This document shows, piece by piece, positions 24,808 to 37,800 of a stretch of 64,000 bases of DNA. This DNA is from Smallanthus sonchifolius (lineage: Eukaryota; Streptophyta; Magnoliopsida; Asterales; Asteraceae). The stretch is from NCBI GenBank assembly GCA_023525975.1, contig CM042018.1:76391001-76455000 (forward strand), in the 5' to 3' direction. Position 1 is the stretch's first letter. The number at the start of each line of letters is the position of its first letter. The notes below the pieces were generated by a model. That model searched no databases and was not told the DNA's origin. It worked only from the letters and a program-made list of their open reading frames with translations. The position numbers and the translations under genes are program-made.

Positions 24808-26688
24808 CTAAATGGGTTTTAAGGTAACAAGATTTACTTGAAAAAATTATAAAAAAATTGTTTCGTGTAAAAAAAATGTTAAGGAATTTTATAAGGTCTC
24901 AACACAAATTTCATCAAAATGAGTATTTTAAGAGCTTTGTTTTTAAAACTAACAATTTTAATTATAGTGCATTTTTAAATAATTTTAATAAGGTTCTAAG
25001 ACAATTTATATAAATAAAAAAAAACAATCGTTTCTTGTAGAATTTGTAAATTTTTGCACCAAAACTTGTTACCTCGAATATAGGTTTTATAAGATAAAAA
25101 TTCCCTTTTTTTTCATAGTTTAATTAAAGTAATAAAAATTGTAAAACAAGGGTTGTGAACCACCCGGCTCGAACCCGGGTGGGTTCTGAGAGAGACATGA
25201 GTGCAAACCACCAGACCAGAAGCTCTTCAGTGGTTAAGAGGTGGGTTTCCCAAATTTTAAATCGATGGATAGCAGGGCCTGGTTTTGTTATAGATGAAAA
25301 CCCTCAAAAATGGTGTGGGTGTGGGTCTCGAACCCGCTACCATGAGTGCATAAGTCCTGAGTCTTAACCGGTTGAGTTGGGTATGATGCCTTGATAAGGA
25401 TTCGTTTCTAAAATCTTTTAACACACAGATCCAATACGTCTTTTTCCTCGAATCACCCAACTCGCAAACCCTAACCCCAAATCAGCCCGGTTCATTATTA
25501 ATCGATTCTAAATTCATGGGGCTTTTAATCCCTAGTTCAAAACGAAGCTAAAGGGGCAAAAATTACCTGGTTTGGTGAAGTAACGAAGGGGATTGGCCGT
25601 AGTTTTGGTTTCAGAAGGCTTCGAGCTTGTCAGAGTTCTGGCGGGACAATGCAGATCGAATAAGAGTTCCGAGAGTTCAAAATGGGTTATGCGAAGGCGT
25701 GTAGTAATTTAATTCGTTCCATTCCATCCGAATAGCACGATTTGATTAGGAATTTGAATGCGACGGTTGTCGAGTGAATTACGCGTAAAATTGAATGAAC
25801 GCGAATGAATTGAGTCGTGTATAGGGTCTGTGTTCAAGCTATATTAGATTTCACATGATTAGCGGATAATAACGCGTCCAAATCTCTCTGATTTGGTAAC
25901 GAATTGAACTCGGTTTGACCGTAAATGGTCAAAACATTTGAAATTTGAATTCGACCGCTCAATTAGTCAAATTGTTATGTTAATTCGATTAGAAATTTAT
26001 TGAGAATCAGTTACACGTACGAGGAAAGTTCATGACAGCTAAGACTGATCGATTTTGGTCTTGAATTGCAAGATTTCTTAGGCTGTTTGACTTTTAAAAG
26101 TCAAACTGTTTAGAAAGTTTGAATTTGGTCAAAATTGAGGATTTGTGTGTTAAATTTCAAGAGTAAAGGGTTTAAATTGAGGGTTCTTTGTGTTTAGAGG
26201 TTCAAATCAAATTTTATAACTATAAACATATATATATATATATATATTGATTCTTTAAAAATTTTATTTAAATTGTACATACTTATATATACATTTTTAT
26301 AAATTTACAAATTAAACTTTGTGGTTTAGAACTTTATGAAAATCCCAATTTTACAAAATTATAAGTTGAAATGTTGATTTATTCCATAATATCAAATTCA
26401 CACGTTTTTATTTTTATTTGCAATTAAGTGTGTGTGTGTATAATCAAAGGATGTAAAAGTATAGTTTAAAATGAACCCTTATGTTTGAAATTGTTTGCTT
26501 ATTTAAAACATATGTATAGATACATGTGATGTGTATATAGTAAAGAAATAATAGGTATGTGGAAATTTTGTATGTTAAAATAATAGTTACTATAACATAT
26601 AAGGTTTGGAATACGTACGGGATTTTCAAGAGTTTATAAGATGAAACGACTAAAGAAAATTTATGGCCCAAAATTTGTGGATGTTACA
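23646..26688 (-). repeat. X LTR-A (outer 5' LTR of the array)
   Basis: Minus-strand TGTAACATCC (26688) to GGGGTGTGACA (23646), 3043 bp. Near-identical to LTR-B, -C and -D. Outside it, ACATC at 26689-26693 (GATGT on minus) is the target duplication that pairs with GATGT at 61564-61568. Contains the tRNA-like modules (about 25155-25392), an (AT)n tract (about 24761-24802) and the putative intron (about 23863-24312). Confidence 0.92.
25155..25392 (-). other. Two tRNA-like modules in X LTR-A
   Basis: Minus-strand equivalents of the modules described at 46167-46244 and 46332-46402. The B-box words GGGTTCGAGACCC and GGGTTCGAGCC are both intact here. Confidence 0.45.
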
Positions 26689-26693
26689 ACATC

Positions 26694-28300
26694 CTCACCA
26701 TGAGTTGCCGTGGTTAGGGTCTTAGCTATGTTATCACTGTCCTCCTGGGCAGTTGATGTACCAGGAGTAGTGATAGCTCTTTCCACATTCACTCTATCAA
26801 TACTACCAGAGTGAACCTTCTTCGGTGATGAACCTGGGTTAGGTGCACCAACAGCCAAGTCAATCAATACCTCCGATATAGTGGTTGTTGAAGAAGGTAT
26901 ATCATCTTGACCAGGTGCTTCTGCACTTAGGTTCAGAGAAGAGAAATAATGGAATGGCTCAGGGGGTTGCTCTATGGATCCGGGATGTGATCCTGATCCT
27001 AATAGAGAGGCTTCCAAGGAAGTCTCTCTAGTGTTGTGGCTATCCCTTTTGGTATTCTCATCAGAATGTTGGGATTCTGAATGAGGGCTTAGAGGTTGGG
27101 TTTGGGCTTTTGAGACAAGAATAGAAGGAGTCTTCTTGCTCCTTTTTCTGGTGTATGTCGTTGCAACTGGGGCCCTTTGTTCCAGTTGAACGATAACATC
27201 CAAAACAGATGTAAGTGATTTTTGTACCTGTGCATGCTTAGTAGTATGCACAGGGGTACGAATGGTGGAAGCAGATTGTTGTTCAGGATGTGATGTGGAG
27301 GGTGTGGGATCAGTATCAGCTAGGATTGCTGAACTGTCACCCGGGGTACTTTGTATGTTCAGCATTGTAGATAACAATGGAACATTGACCCCAGAGAACT
27401 TTTTGGAAACATTTCTCATACTTTGAAAAATATTATTTTTATGTCCCAACATGATGTAGATTCTTGCAGGTTTTGAGAGTTCTTTTAGTTCCTGGTTGAA
27501 AACCTCGGTACATAAAAAATTGTTGCTTTCACCCTCTTGAAGGTTATATCTCAAACCCTTAAAGATGAGGTGTGCAAAGTTGAAACCTAGGCCAGTAATC
27601 ACACCATGAAAAGCAAAGGCAAGTGCGGAGCTCACTTGATGCCATCCACTTCTCTTCTGAGATATGCATTGGAGAAGAGTGTGGCAGAGATACTTCCATG
27701 GAGGGCCCATCAGCGCCTTTTTGATTGTATACTCATTTGATTTCCTGTGTACCCTATGGATACAAAGGTCCTCATGTACTCGTCCTTTGAGTATGAGATG
27801 GCTGCTCCCTCATCCTGAAGCTTAAGATGATTTCGGAGGGTAGCTTCAAAAATGATGATGTCCTTGCTGTCTACCTTGGCTTTTATTTGGGGAATCCCTT
27901 GTTCGGTAGAGTAGACGGCGGTATTCCATAAATCCTCCATATGAGGGAATATATATGGTAGGGTTGGTTGTGAGAGAAAAATGGATCTTTGATCGGCATA
28001 GGAAGTCGATCATATCATTGAATCCTTCGGATTTCTTTCCCTTGGTTAAGTATGATGTAAGGTTGTGGTACAGGGAGAACTTATCATCAGGGTTATTGAT
28101 GTCTGCCATTGTTGTTTAATTTTGGAGGGAAGGTTTGAAGGTTTAAGAATATGGAAGGCTTTGAATGTTTTAAGGATGGAAGGCTTTGAATGTGGTGGGG
28201 ACTTGAGAGAAAGTGATGTGGGTTTAGGGTGAAATTGAATGTGAAGAGGTGGTAAGGAAATTTGATTTGTTCTTATAACGGCAGAGGAGGGAAAAAGCAA
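26694..28300 (-). pseudogene. COP2 extra ORF, N-terminal and middle part
   Basis: Accessory ORF after copia pol, equivalent to that of COP1. The start is MADINNPDDKFSLYHNLTSY (28109; an upstream open frame reaches 28300). FNDMIDFLCRSKIHFSLTTN aligns with the COP1 domain, and MEDLWNTAVYSTEQGIPQIK follows after a frame change near 27930. Then come a helical region (SGWHQVSSALAFAFHGVITG) and a long Ser/Thr/Pro-rich tail. At 26693 the frame is interrupted after HGED by X LTR-A. The same frame resumes at 61564 on the plus strand. No membrane or secretion signal is visible. Role unknown. Confidence 0.8.
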
Positions 28301-28750
28301 AATGAATTGTACAGTACAACCTTATTCACTTTTTACTGTTACAGCTGTAATACACCGAGGCAGTCAAGGTAAAAACTGACGTTAATTTTTACAGCGGGTA
28401 AAAGTTAATTTGGACTTAAATTTACCCATCAGCAGCAAACTTGGTTGTTGTGGATGGATAAGCCTGTCCGCTGCAAGCTTCGTTGCTGCGGAAGGTTAAG
28501 TCTGTCAGCAGCAAACTCAATTGCTGCTGATGGATTCAATGATCTGCAGCAGGGATGTTGCTGCTGACAGCCTTAAAGCTATCCGCAGGAAACCTGTTCC
28601 TGCTGATAACTTAAAGCAGTCAGTGGCAAATCCTTTGCTGCTGAAGATTAAACCTGTCAGCAGCTAAAGGACAAAAATGCTGCTGACTCATAACTTTTAT
28701 TTACAACAAAAGACAAAACACATTTTAAAACAGAATTTTAGAGATAGATT
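28301..28750 (-). repeat. COP2 spacer with CAGCAGCAA/TTGCTGCTG repeat array
   Basis: Between pol and the extra ORF. About eight irregular repeats (28430-28690) pair CAGCAGCAA-type words with TTGCTGCTG-type words, so each unit can form a short hairpin. COP1 has a different hairpin word in the same intergenic place. Confidence 0.6.
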
Positions 28751-30742
28751 TTAATCAAAGTTCATCATACCAATGGATTCAACTAAATATCTAAATCTAG
28801 CTTCATCAAAAGGTTTTTTAAACAAATCAGCATATTGCTCATTGGTATGAACTTTGGTTAAAATAATCCTCTTTTTCTCAGCTTGATCTCTTATGAAATG
28901 ATACCTGATGTCAATGTGCTTTGTCTTGGAGTGCTGCACCGGATTGTTTGTGATTGATATAGCACTCATGTTGTCAATGTGAATTGGAGTTGCTATTAAA
29001 GTCATCCCATAATCCAGCATTTGATTTTGTATCCAGATGACTTGTGCACAGCAACTTGAAGCTGCAATGATTTCTGCTGAAGCTGTAGAAGTTGAAACAC
29101 ATGTTTGCTTCTTACACTGCCATAAAATCAGTCTCCCTCCCAGAAACTGACATCCCCCTGATGTGGACGTTTTGTCTAAGTTGCATCCCCCATAATCACT
29201 GTCAGTGTATGCATACATATTGAACTTGTCATTTTTAGAGTACCAAAGCCCAAGTCTTGGGGCTCCCTTTAGGTATCTAATAATTCTCTTGACAGCTTGA
29301 AGATGTGAAACCTTTGGAGCTGCTTGAAATCTTGCACAGAGACATACTGCAAACATGATATCTGGCCTTGAGGCAGTGAGATACATGAGAGACCCTATCA
29401 TTGCACGGTACTGATGTTGATCAGTGTCTTAGCCATCTTTGTCTGGAGTCAGCTGATGGTGCACTTGCATAGGGGTTCTTGCAGTAGAGCAGTCAGCCAT
29501 CTTGAATCTTTCCAAAATGCTCTTTACATATTTGGATTGGTTGATGAAGATTCCATTTGGGACTTGTTTGACTTGTAGACCTAAAAAGAAATTTAGTTCA
29601 CCCATTGAACTCATTTCAAACTTTGAGTGCATCAGAATCTCAAAGTCTTTGCACAACTTTTTCCTTGTTGATCCAAAGAGGATATCATCAACATAGATTT
29701 GAACTAGTAAGATTTCCCCCCTTCATCTTTGATAAACAATGTCTGGTCAATAGCACCTCTTCTGAAGTTGTTGCTTAGTAGATATCCAAACAAAGTTTCA
29801 TACCAGGCTCTTGGTGCTTGATGTAAGCCATACAGAGCTTTGTCTAGTTTGAACACTTGAGTAGGATGTGCAGGATCTACAAAGCCTGTAGGCTGTTTAA
29901 CGTATACTTCCTCACCAATCTTCCCATACAGAAAGGCACTCTTTACATCCATTTGATAGATAGTGAAATTCTTGGATGCAACATATGCCAGGAAGATTCT
30001 GATGGCCTCCAGCTTGGCAACAGGAGCAAAGACTTCATCATAGTCAATTCCTTCTTCCTGAGTGTAGCCTTGAGCTACAAGTCTGGCTTTGTTCTTGACT
30101 AAAATGCCTCTCTCATCTTTCTTGTTCCTGAAAACCCATCGTGTGCCAATAGCATATTGACCTGGTGGAAGATCAACAAGTTTCCAGACATCCTGCCTCC
30201 TGAATTGCAGCATCTCTTCCTGCATTGCCTCAATCCAGCTGCTGTGTTTCAGTGCTTCATCTATCTTCTTAGGTTCCACTTGAGATAGAAAACATGAAAA
30301 CAAGCATATATTGGCCTCGTGAAATTTGCTTCTTGTGAGAACTCCTTGGTGGACTTGGCCAATAATATTTTCTTGAGGATGTTCTTTGTGGATCCTCTGT
30401 GCTGGTACCACCTCCAGCTGTATCCCTTGCTCCAGATTGCTTTGATTTTGATCAGGGGTCTCTTCATTCATGGTGGAAGAGTCTTCAACATCAGTAGCCA
30501 CATCAATATTTTCAGCAATAGCATCAACAACATCTACAGCATTTACCGAAGAGTCTTCATCTAAATTTTTAGTTTCAGACAGGCTGCTGCTGGTGACATT
30601 GGAGAGTCTTGTTCCGGCTTCACTTGCTTCAATTTCTTCCACAACTGATGGAGGATCAATGGATGGTCTTCTCAGACTGATAGAAGATTTGGGAAAATCC
30701 AGTCTGTAGTTAGTGGATGAACTTTTACCATATTGTCTTAGC
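28751..30742 (-). pseudogene. pol: COP2 pol, RT-RNase H part
   Basis: Copia reverse transcriptase and RNase H. After the acidic linker (LSNVTSSSLSETKNLDEDSS), RT begins at SSWIEAMQEEMLQFRRQDVW. It has YQMDVKSAFLYGKIGEEVYV near 29960 and, after a frameshift in a GGGGGG run near 29720, the YVDD box. RNase H has AYTDSDYGGCNLDKTSTSGG near 29210 and HSKTKHIDIRYHFIRD near 28910. It ends GMMNFD at 28751. The N-terminal half (gag, protease, integrase) is absent because the frame stops at about 30742, where TAT sequence begins. The missing part would lie beyond the TAT 5' end, off the left edge. Confidence 0.85.
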
Positions 30743-31669
30743 TGTGATTATCAGTGTGTTAGTATAGCTTTGGTGTTTCAACACATAGTTAGCATCTTGT
30801 ATTCAGTATTGATTTTAATAGAAGAAAGCGTTTTATGATTCATCTCGTTCTTATGGCGTATTCATCTTATTCCGACGTTTGATTCGTGGATTTGGTCTCA
30901 GTATCTCTTAGATTGTATTCCGCCTTTCCAGGAGGTTATTGGTGATTCATTAGCTTGATTACAGCATATCCGAGGGTATAACACTATATAACATTTCTAG
31001 AATTTGTTAAAAAACTATGTAATATGTTATAAATATGTAATATGTAAATCTTTATTACTTTGGGTAAAAATTATGTAAACTAACTTTGTAACCAAATTTC
31101 GTAAGTGAGGTAGTGTGCTTGAAAGTTCATGATGAACAAAGCGTATAAAGCAATAAAACGACACGGGTGTTTACTAGGAAAGCCCTTAATCCCTAAGGAT
31201 TGCCGGCATAAAACCTCGGGAAGTGACCGAAAGTCACTTGCCTCCTAGTCTTGTATAAATCGATGAAAATGATTACAAAATGTGAGCAGAAATGATCGAA
31301 TACTAAGTGTTACAGAGCTTCTTACGAGTGTTTAGTAATGCTAGGTGAATTGTGTGTGTGGCTAATCGATCAAGCTGCTGATTAAATACAAAAAATTATC
31401 CTAACTAACTTTCCGAGGATCCCGAAGCTTTGCTCGGTCTTCAAATATGACCGTTATTGAGCTTCTCTCGCAAGTTTAACACGTTCTCTTTGACTTCTCG
31501 CCCTATTCTTCAGGAATGAATGAGTCAACATGTTTCACCTGTGTATATAAAAGAAATAGAGGACAAATAGCCTTTAGTAGCATTAATATTCAGGATACCA
31601 AATTTACCAGGATCTTGGATTCCGGATTTCGCTACATTCAGGATCCTGCACGAAATTCGACCCATAACA
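30743..31669 (-). repeat. TAT 3' LTR (left boundary tentative)
   Basis: The right boundary is supported. On the minus strand a purine-rich tract (AAATTTGGGGACAAT) precedes TGTTATGGGTCGAA at 31669. The left boundary at 30743 rests on the TGTGATT (AATCACA on minus) where COP2 coding sequence resumes. No second TAT LTR is in the window to confirm length or target duplication. The sequence 30743-30983 might instead be a separate short fragment. Confidence 0.5.
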
Positions 31670-31937
31670 ATTGTCCCCAAATTTTGACAGCTGTCCATAG
31701 AAATTACAGCTATGAAAATTTAAAATTCAAATTTCAAATGGCAATGTGATAAGACGTGGTGCGGTAAACGAGGGATAGAGACTTCATTGTTCGAGACAGT
31801 CATCATTACTCCTCTATAATTACTCTTCTTCTTTAATAATCCTAACTTCATATTCTCCAATTTTTCCCTCTGGGATCTCAGGTAACAAACTTTATTGTGA
31901 TTTCTGATTTCTTATTTCTATCTAAGTTTTCGTGATC

Positions 31938-33664
31938 ATGGGTAAGAAAATGACCAAATCAGCTGCTTCTATCGTTGCTGAAACGATTGATGATTTCTCG
32001 GATCAAGGAATCCTTGACCATTCTGATCTTGAACTCTGCTCTTTCACTGATCAGGATATAAAACTTTTGAAATCAAGCTGTGTTTTTCCCAAAAAAACTA
32101 GTTTTAGGTCTTTTGATTCTAGGATGAAAGCCGACATGATTTCTGAAACTTGGGTATGCTTTTGTGTATCCTTTTACTCTCGGTCTCTCGTATCCTTTTT
32201 CTCCACTCATCACTGATTTCTTCAAGCTTACCGGCCTGTGTTATTCCTAAACGATGCCCATGGTTTGGAGAATTTTGGCAACTCTGGAGAGATTGAACCG
32301 TTCTCATTCTTTAACCATTGGTGTCCCTGAGCTAGCTTATGCCTATAACTTAAGAACCCATGGCTCTTCTCGTTTCGTCCTTTAGCTTATATCCGGGCGA
32401 AGCCACCTAATCCCAAAAGTCACCCAGAATGACACCAACTGGAAGGGGAAATTCTTCTTCGTCAGGAGAGATTCAATTCCTGATGGGAATCCTTTGCCGC
32501 TTGAATGGGTTAAGAAGGGTAGGAAGTAGTTAGGATCCCTGTAATTTATATTATATTTCACCTGTTGCTAATGATTTTGCTTTATCCTTGTACAGCTCCA
32601 AAGTTCGCTGAATTAGTTCCTGCATGGAGCGACACAGATAAAAGAATTGAGGCTTTATTGGAAATACCTGTGGCGGAGAGATCCTTTCGTGTCGAGTCCA
32701 CCATTAGTGAAGCCAGCTTCAACACTCAGTATTCCGAGCCTAACATGTCTTCAGGTAAGAATAATTTCTCCTACTAGCATTTATATGCCTCTGGATTATC
32801 CCTGAATTATAAGTCGTACCTGATATAGAAAGATTTATTTGAACGTTAGTTAATCAAAGGCTCAGAAATTTAACCCATCATTCTACTACAGGTGACCGCA
32901 AATCAAGTTCTCGATTCTCCCTTGATGATATTGATAGCATGGTGTCCAGAACTAAGGTTGTTAAGAAAGAACAGCTGATCCCTCAGGCTTCTATACTTGA
33001 GATTCCGACTGCACGCCCCAAAATCTCCATAGGTAAAAAGAGGAAACCCTGTTAGGCCGCTGATGCTGCTATCTATGAGGGGATGAATTATGCTGAAGCC
33101 TTCAAGAAGCTCCATGTCCTCGGCCACTTGGTAAGATGTCTACAATATCTCGGATCCTGAATCTATATTAAGGAAATTCTAACATATTCCTTGTAGGGCC
33201 TAGAGAAAATGACCAGATGCTATGAATCACTTAAAAAGGAAGCTAATGAAGCTAAGCAGATGGTCAGTGATCTACAAAAAATAGCAGCTGCTAAGGACAA
33301 GAAGATGGCAAAGGAGGCCAAGGTGCTGAGTCGAGTGAAAGCGGAGCTAGAGGATGCTAATGCCAAGCACTCCCATGATCTTGAAGAATCCTATGAGCAA
33401 GATAAGAACTCAGCCAAAATCTCTATATTTCTAGCCAGGATCAAGTTGGCTAAGGAGGCTGAAGACAAGGATTTTGACCGATCAGCTTAGGATGTCCAAG
33501 GATGGAAAAAGATGGTGGTGGAGCTAGGCGGTGAGCTGGTGCAGGACGATGAAGTAGACAAACAGGCAGATGAGATTGTGGGTTCAGCGAAGGTAGAAGA
33601 GGAGCATGGAGTTGTTGCTACTGGAAAGCAAGTTGATCAGGGCGATGAGGGTAATAATGCTTAG
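31938..33664 (+). pseudogene. TAT antisense spliced ORF
   Basis: Lies between TAT pol and 3' LTR, on the strand opposite to pol. This layout is known for Tat/Retand-type elements, whose antisense ORFs resemble the 'putative gypsy type transposon' family (PF04195, from memory). Exons I can see: 31938-32153 (MGKKMTKSAASIVAETIDDF; donor GTATGC), an exon beginning near 32210 that includes NWKGKFFFVRRDSIP, 32596-32754 (acceptor TGTACAG, donor GTAAGA), 32892-33130 (acceptor CTACAG, donor GTAAG), and 33197-33664 (acceptor TTGTAG), with a Lys/Glu-rich coiled coil (LQKIAAAKDKKMAKEAKVLS). In-frame TAG codons near 33054 and 33488, and at least one near 32385, show decay. Function unknown. Confidence 0.7.
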
Positions 33665-34890
33665 ACCCGAGCCTTGGTATTTGTGGTGTTTAACTTTGAT
33701 CCTGTTAGTCTGTTGAACAATTTAATTTTCTTGCTTTTTGGGGATCCCTGAATGGGATGAACAATTCAACAACTCGTGTCTTGGGTTGATGGTTCCTTTT
33801 TTGGATGAAACCCGAGACACATTTCAATTTCCTGCACTTAGAATGGTAATTAGTAGCTTTTGACTATCTGCCATGATTGACGTATGTTTGGTTGTGTTTG
33901 TAGAAAATTAGGATTTGTTATGTAATTAAACCTTAGAAAGAATAAGTTTAGAAAGAATATTTTTTCAGGATACCGGATCCTCATCGATATTTTATAAATA
34001 ACACCTTAGGTATTTATCAAACTTTAACTTGCAAAAATACAGTTTTGATCTTGATAAATGGTATATAAAATATCAGCTGTAAACATATCATGACTCAGTC
34101 ATGTGAATCTCAAAATTTTCTATACATTCAAAATTAACAAGTAACACATACCTTTGTCGAGAACTAAGTCAGGCAAACACACATACCAGATTATGATGTT
34201 GAGTTTGAAATATAATAACCATTGGTTGTCCCCGGTGCATAGTCTTTAAATACGTCGTAGGCTTAGTAAGTACACTTCGGGATCCTCATTAGTCTTTAAC
34301 CCGTTCAAGGATCCTGAGTCAGCATATTGATGCTTAGTTCTCGAGTTAACACATGAGTGTTAAATATCTGTGACAATTTAAAATCATGAGCCAAGCCAGA
34401 ATAATGTGGGCCAAGCCAGAATAACGTTGGCCAAGCCAGAATAACGTGGGCCAAGCTAGACTTAAGTTAGCATGAAAATGCTAAAAACCTTAGGAGTAAC
34501 ACGTCTGTTACTATCGTAGCATTCAAGATATAGCCAACAGTGATGAAATTATCAGCCACTGTTACATGGAATGGTCACACCACCTTGAACTATTCTTGAA
34601 TATCATGCGCTGCAGGCGGAGTGTTTAAACTCAATACTTAGAAAGGTGAAAACCTTTAAACCTTAGATGGTATGCATGATACCTTAACTTGGGAGAGATG
34701 GCCAATCTCTTTCTTCTGTCGGGATCCCTGGAGATACTTCCTGCAAAACAGGAAATCATGGTGAAGGTGATTGTTAGCCTGGCTAACACCTCTCCGACAC
34801 TCAAGTCAGTACTTTGATCAAGGGTAATAAGTATAAAAATAGTCAAGGATAGAAGACATACCAGTTTCAGTTAGAACATAAGTTTTAAAC
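33665..34890 (-). other. TAT region between pol and antisense ORF, with 21-bp repeats
   Basis: No gene supported. At 34389-34458 the unit GCCAAGCCAGAATAACGTGG is repeated almost four times with small changes. The rest is unremarkable AT-rich sequence. Confidence 0.6.
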
Positions 34891-37800
34891 TTACATAAAG
34901 TAGGTTCTGAGATGGATAGCGTTCCAGGATCTTGGCAGTATATCCCCTTCGATATTGGCCAACCAATAGGCACCCTTGCCTGCTTCAGAGTCAATCAAGT
35001 ACGGGCCTTCCCACTTTGGTGCAAGCTTTCCATCACTGGGATTGGTAATATTTTGAAATTCCTTTCTTAATACAAGATCACCCACTTGGAATATTCTAAT
35101 CCTTATGATTTTATTATAAGATTTTTCTATCCTTTGTTGATAAGCTGTAATACGAACTTTGGCAAGATCCCTGAGCTCATCCAAAGTGTCAAGATCATGG
35201 GAAAGAGCTTCGTCATTGGTTTCTGGAGTCTTGAGATCGGTTCTGGCAGTAGGGATGACCATTTCTGTAGGGATCGTGGCTTCAGTACCAAATACCAATG
35301 AGAATGGGGTTTGCCCTGTTGCGTTCTTCATGGTTGTCCTGTCTGCCCAAAGTACAAACGGTAACTCTTTAGCCCATCTTCCTTTCTTTGCTCCCAATCT
35401 CTTCTTGAGGTTGTTAACGATGATCTTGTTGCTAGATTCTGCTTGTCCATTGGCTTGAGGATGTATTGGGGTAGAAGTTATCATTTTTATCCCCTAACTA
35501 GCACAGAAGTCAGTTGTTCTTTTGCCAATGAACTGAGATCCATTATCACAAGTTATCTCTTCTGGGATCTCGAATCTAGTCAGGATGTTGCGTTTGATGA
35601 AAGAGATGACATCTTTCTCTGTGACTTAAACAAATGCCTCAGCTTCAATCAATTTGGAGAAGTAATCCGTCATTGCTAGCATAAAGGCCTTTCCTCCTGG
35701 TGCTTTAGGAAGTTTGCCGACGATATCCATTCCCCACTTCATGAATGGCCACCGAGAGATAACTGTATATAAAGGTTCTGCTGGTTGGTGAAGTAAGTTG
35801 TTGTATCTTTGGAAAGCGTCACATTTCTGGGAATTGGTCATAGCATCTTTCCACATGGTAGGCCAATAATATCCTGTCCTTAGGATCCTTGAGAATAACG
35901 CCCTGCCCCCTGTGTGATTGCCACAGTCGCCTTCGTGTATATCTTTCAGTACTGCATGTGCTTTAGGATCCTCCAATCATCTTAAGTAAGGACCTGCAAT
36001 AGACTTTCTATACAAAACATTGTGTAAAATTATAAAACGAGATACCCTCATGCGAAAAGCCTTGTGGTTATTTTCATCACTTGGGATCTCACCACCCTGC
36101 AAATATTTCTTAATAGGTGAAATCCAGGATCCTTGACTAGGTTCAGGATCCCGAATGTCTGCTTCTTCTTCAGTGTTAGATACTTCATTTATCTTATCAA
36201 TTGATGGGCTCAGAATATGTATAATAGGTATCTTGATGCCTTCTGGTATCCTGAGAGCCGAAGAAAGGTTTACTAGGGCATCAACCTCAGTATTGTCTTC
36301 TCTGGGCACTTGCATTATGTTAAAAGTTTGGAATTCCATGGATAATTGGTTAACTACTGCGAGGTATTTGGCCAATTTTTCTCCCTTTACTTCATACGAG
36401 CCATTGAAATGTTTAGCGATTAACAAAAAGTCTACATATACCTAGAGATACATGATCTTGATATCCCAAGCTAGTTGTAATCCTGCTATCAGCGCCTCGT
36501 ATTTCGCTTCGTTATTAGTTGCCTGGAACTCACAGCTTTTGGATTGGGGTATTATGTCCCCTTGTGGCGATTTTAGTATGACTCCCAAACCTGTTCCTCT
36601 TACATTTGATGCACCATCAGTGAATAAGGTCCATTCATCCTTCGACTCTTCTAGTTATTGGACTTCAAGGTCTACCTCATATTGAATGTCACTGCTGAAA
36701 TCAGCCACAAAGTCTGCAAGTGCCTGAGACTTTATTGCTGTTCTAGGTTCATATATGAGGTCATAGGTGCTGAGCTTGGCTGACCACTTAGCCATCCTTC
36801 CTGAAATCTCTGTCTTTCTCAAGACACACTTAATGGGATAATTAGTCTTAACATGAATAGCATGAGTTTCAAAATAATGTCTAAGTTTAGTGGATGCCAT
36901 TATTAAAGCTAAAATCAATTTTTCTAATGAGAGAACCTAGTTTCCGTTGGTAGCAAACTTTTACTTACATAGTATACCGGATGCTGTTGTCCCTCATGAT
37001 CCTTGACTAGTACAACACTTATGGCGATTCGGGATATTGCCAAGTATAGGGATAGTGGTTCGCCGTCTTCTGGTTTCATTAATAGAGGGGCTGATGATAA
37101 GTATTCCTTTAGTGATTGGAGTGCTTTTTAATGCTTCTCTTCCCATTCGAATCTCTTGTTCTTCTTCAGGATGTCGTAGAATTCCTTGCATTTTTTGGAG
37201 GATCTTGATATAAATCTGTTGAGTGCTGCTACTCTGTCGGTCAGTCTCTGGACATCCTTGGTGTTTGCTGGGGATTTCAGATTGATGATCGCTTTGATTT
37301 GTTCCAGACTGGCTTCTATCTCTCTTTTCGTTACCATGTAGCCCAAGAACTTTCCTGCCCCCACTCCGAAGTGGCATTTCGAAGGATTCAACTTCATGTT
37401 GTACTGGTCCAGGATATCAAACGCGTCTCTGAGATCCCTAAGATGATCCTCATCTTTCTTTGATTTTACCACCATATCATCTATGTAGACTTCCATAGTG
37501 TCCCTAATCTTGTCTTTGAACATCATGTTTACCAGTCTCTGATATGTGGCACCTGTATTTTTAAGACCAAATGGCATAGCTATGTAACAATAAATACATG
37601 TTGGAGTCATGAAGGATGTGTCTTCCTGATCCGATGGTTCCATTTGGATCTGTTGAAATCCCAAAGAGGCATCCATAAAAGTCAGGATCTCATGGCCAGC
37701 TGTAGCGTCCACCAATGTGTCTATGTGCGGTAATAGGAAGAGATCTTTAGGATAGGCCTTGTTGAGGTCCGTGTAGTCTGCACAAACTCTCCACTTCCTG

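Noticed and set aside
30743..30983. A separate ~240-bp plus-strand LTR (TGTGATTATCAG to GGGTATAACA)
   Set aside because: The flanks TTAGC and CTATA do not match, so there is no target duplication. I kept it as the tentative end of the TAT LTR.
31938..33664. Host gene with introns
   Set aside because: It sits between TAT pol and the TAT LTR on the opposite strand, the known place of Tat antisense ORFs, and has in-frame stops.
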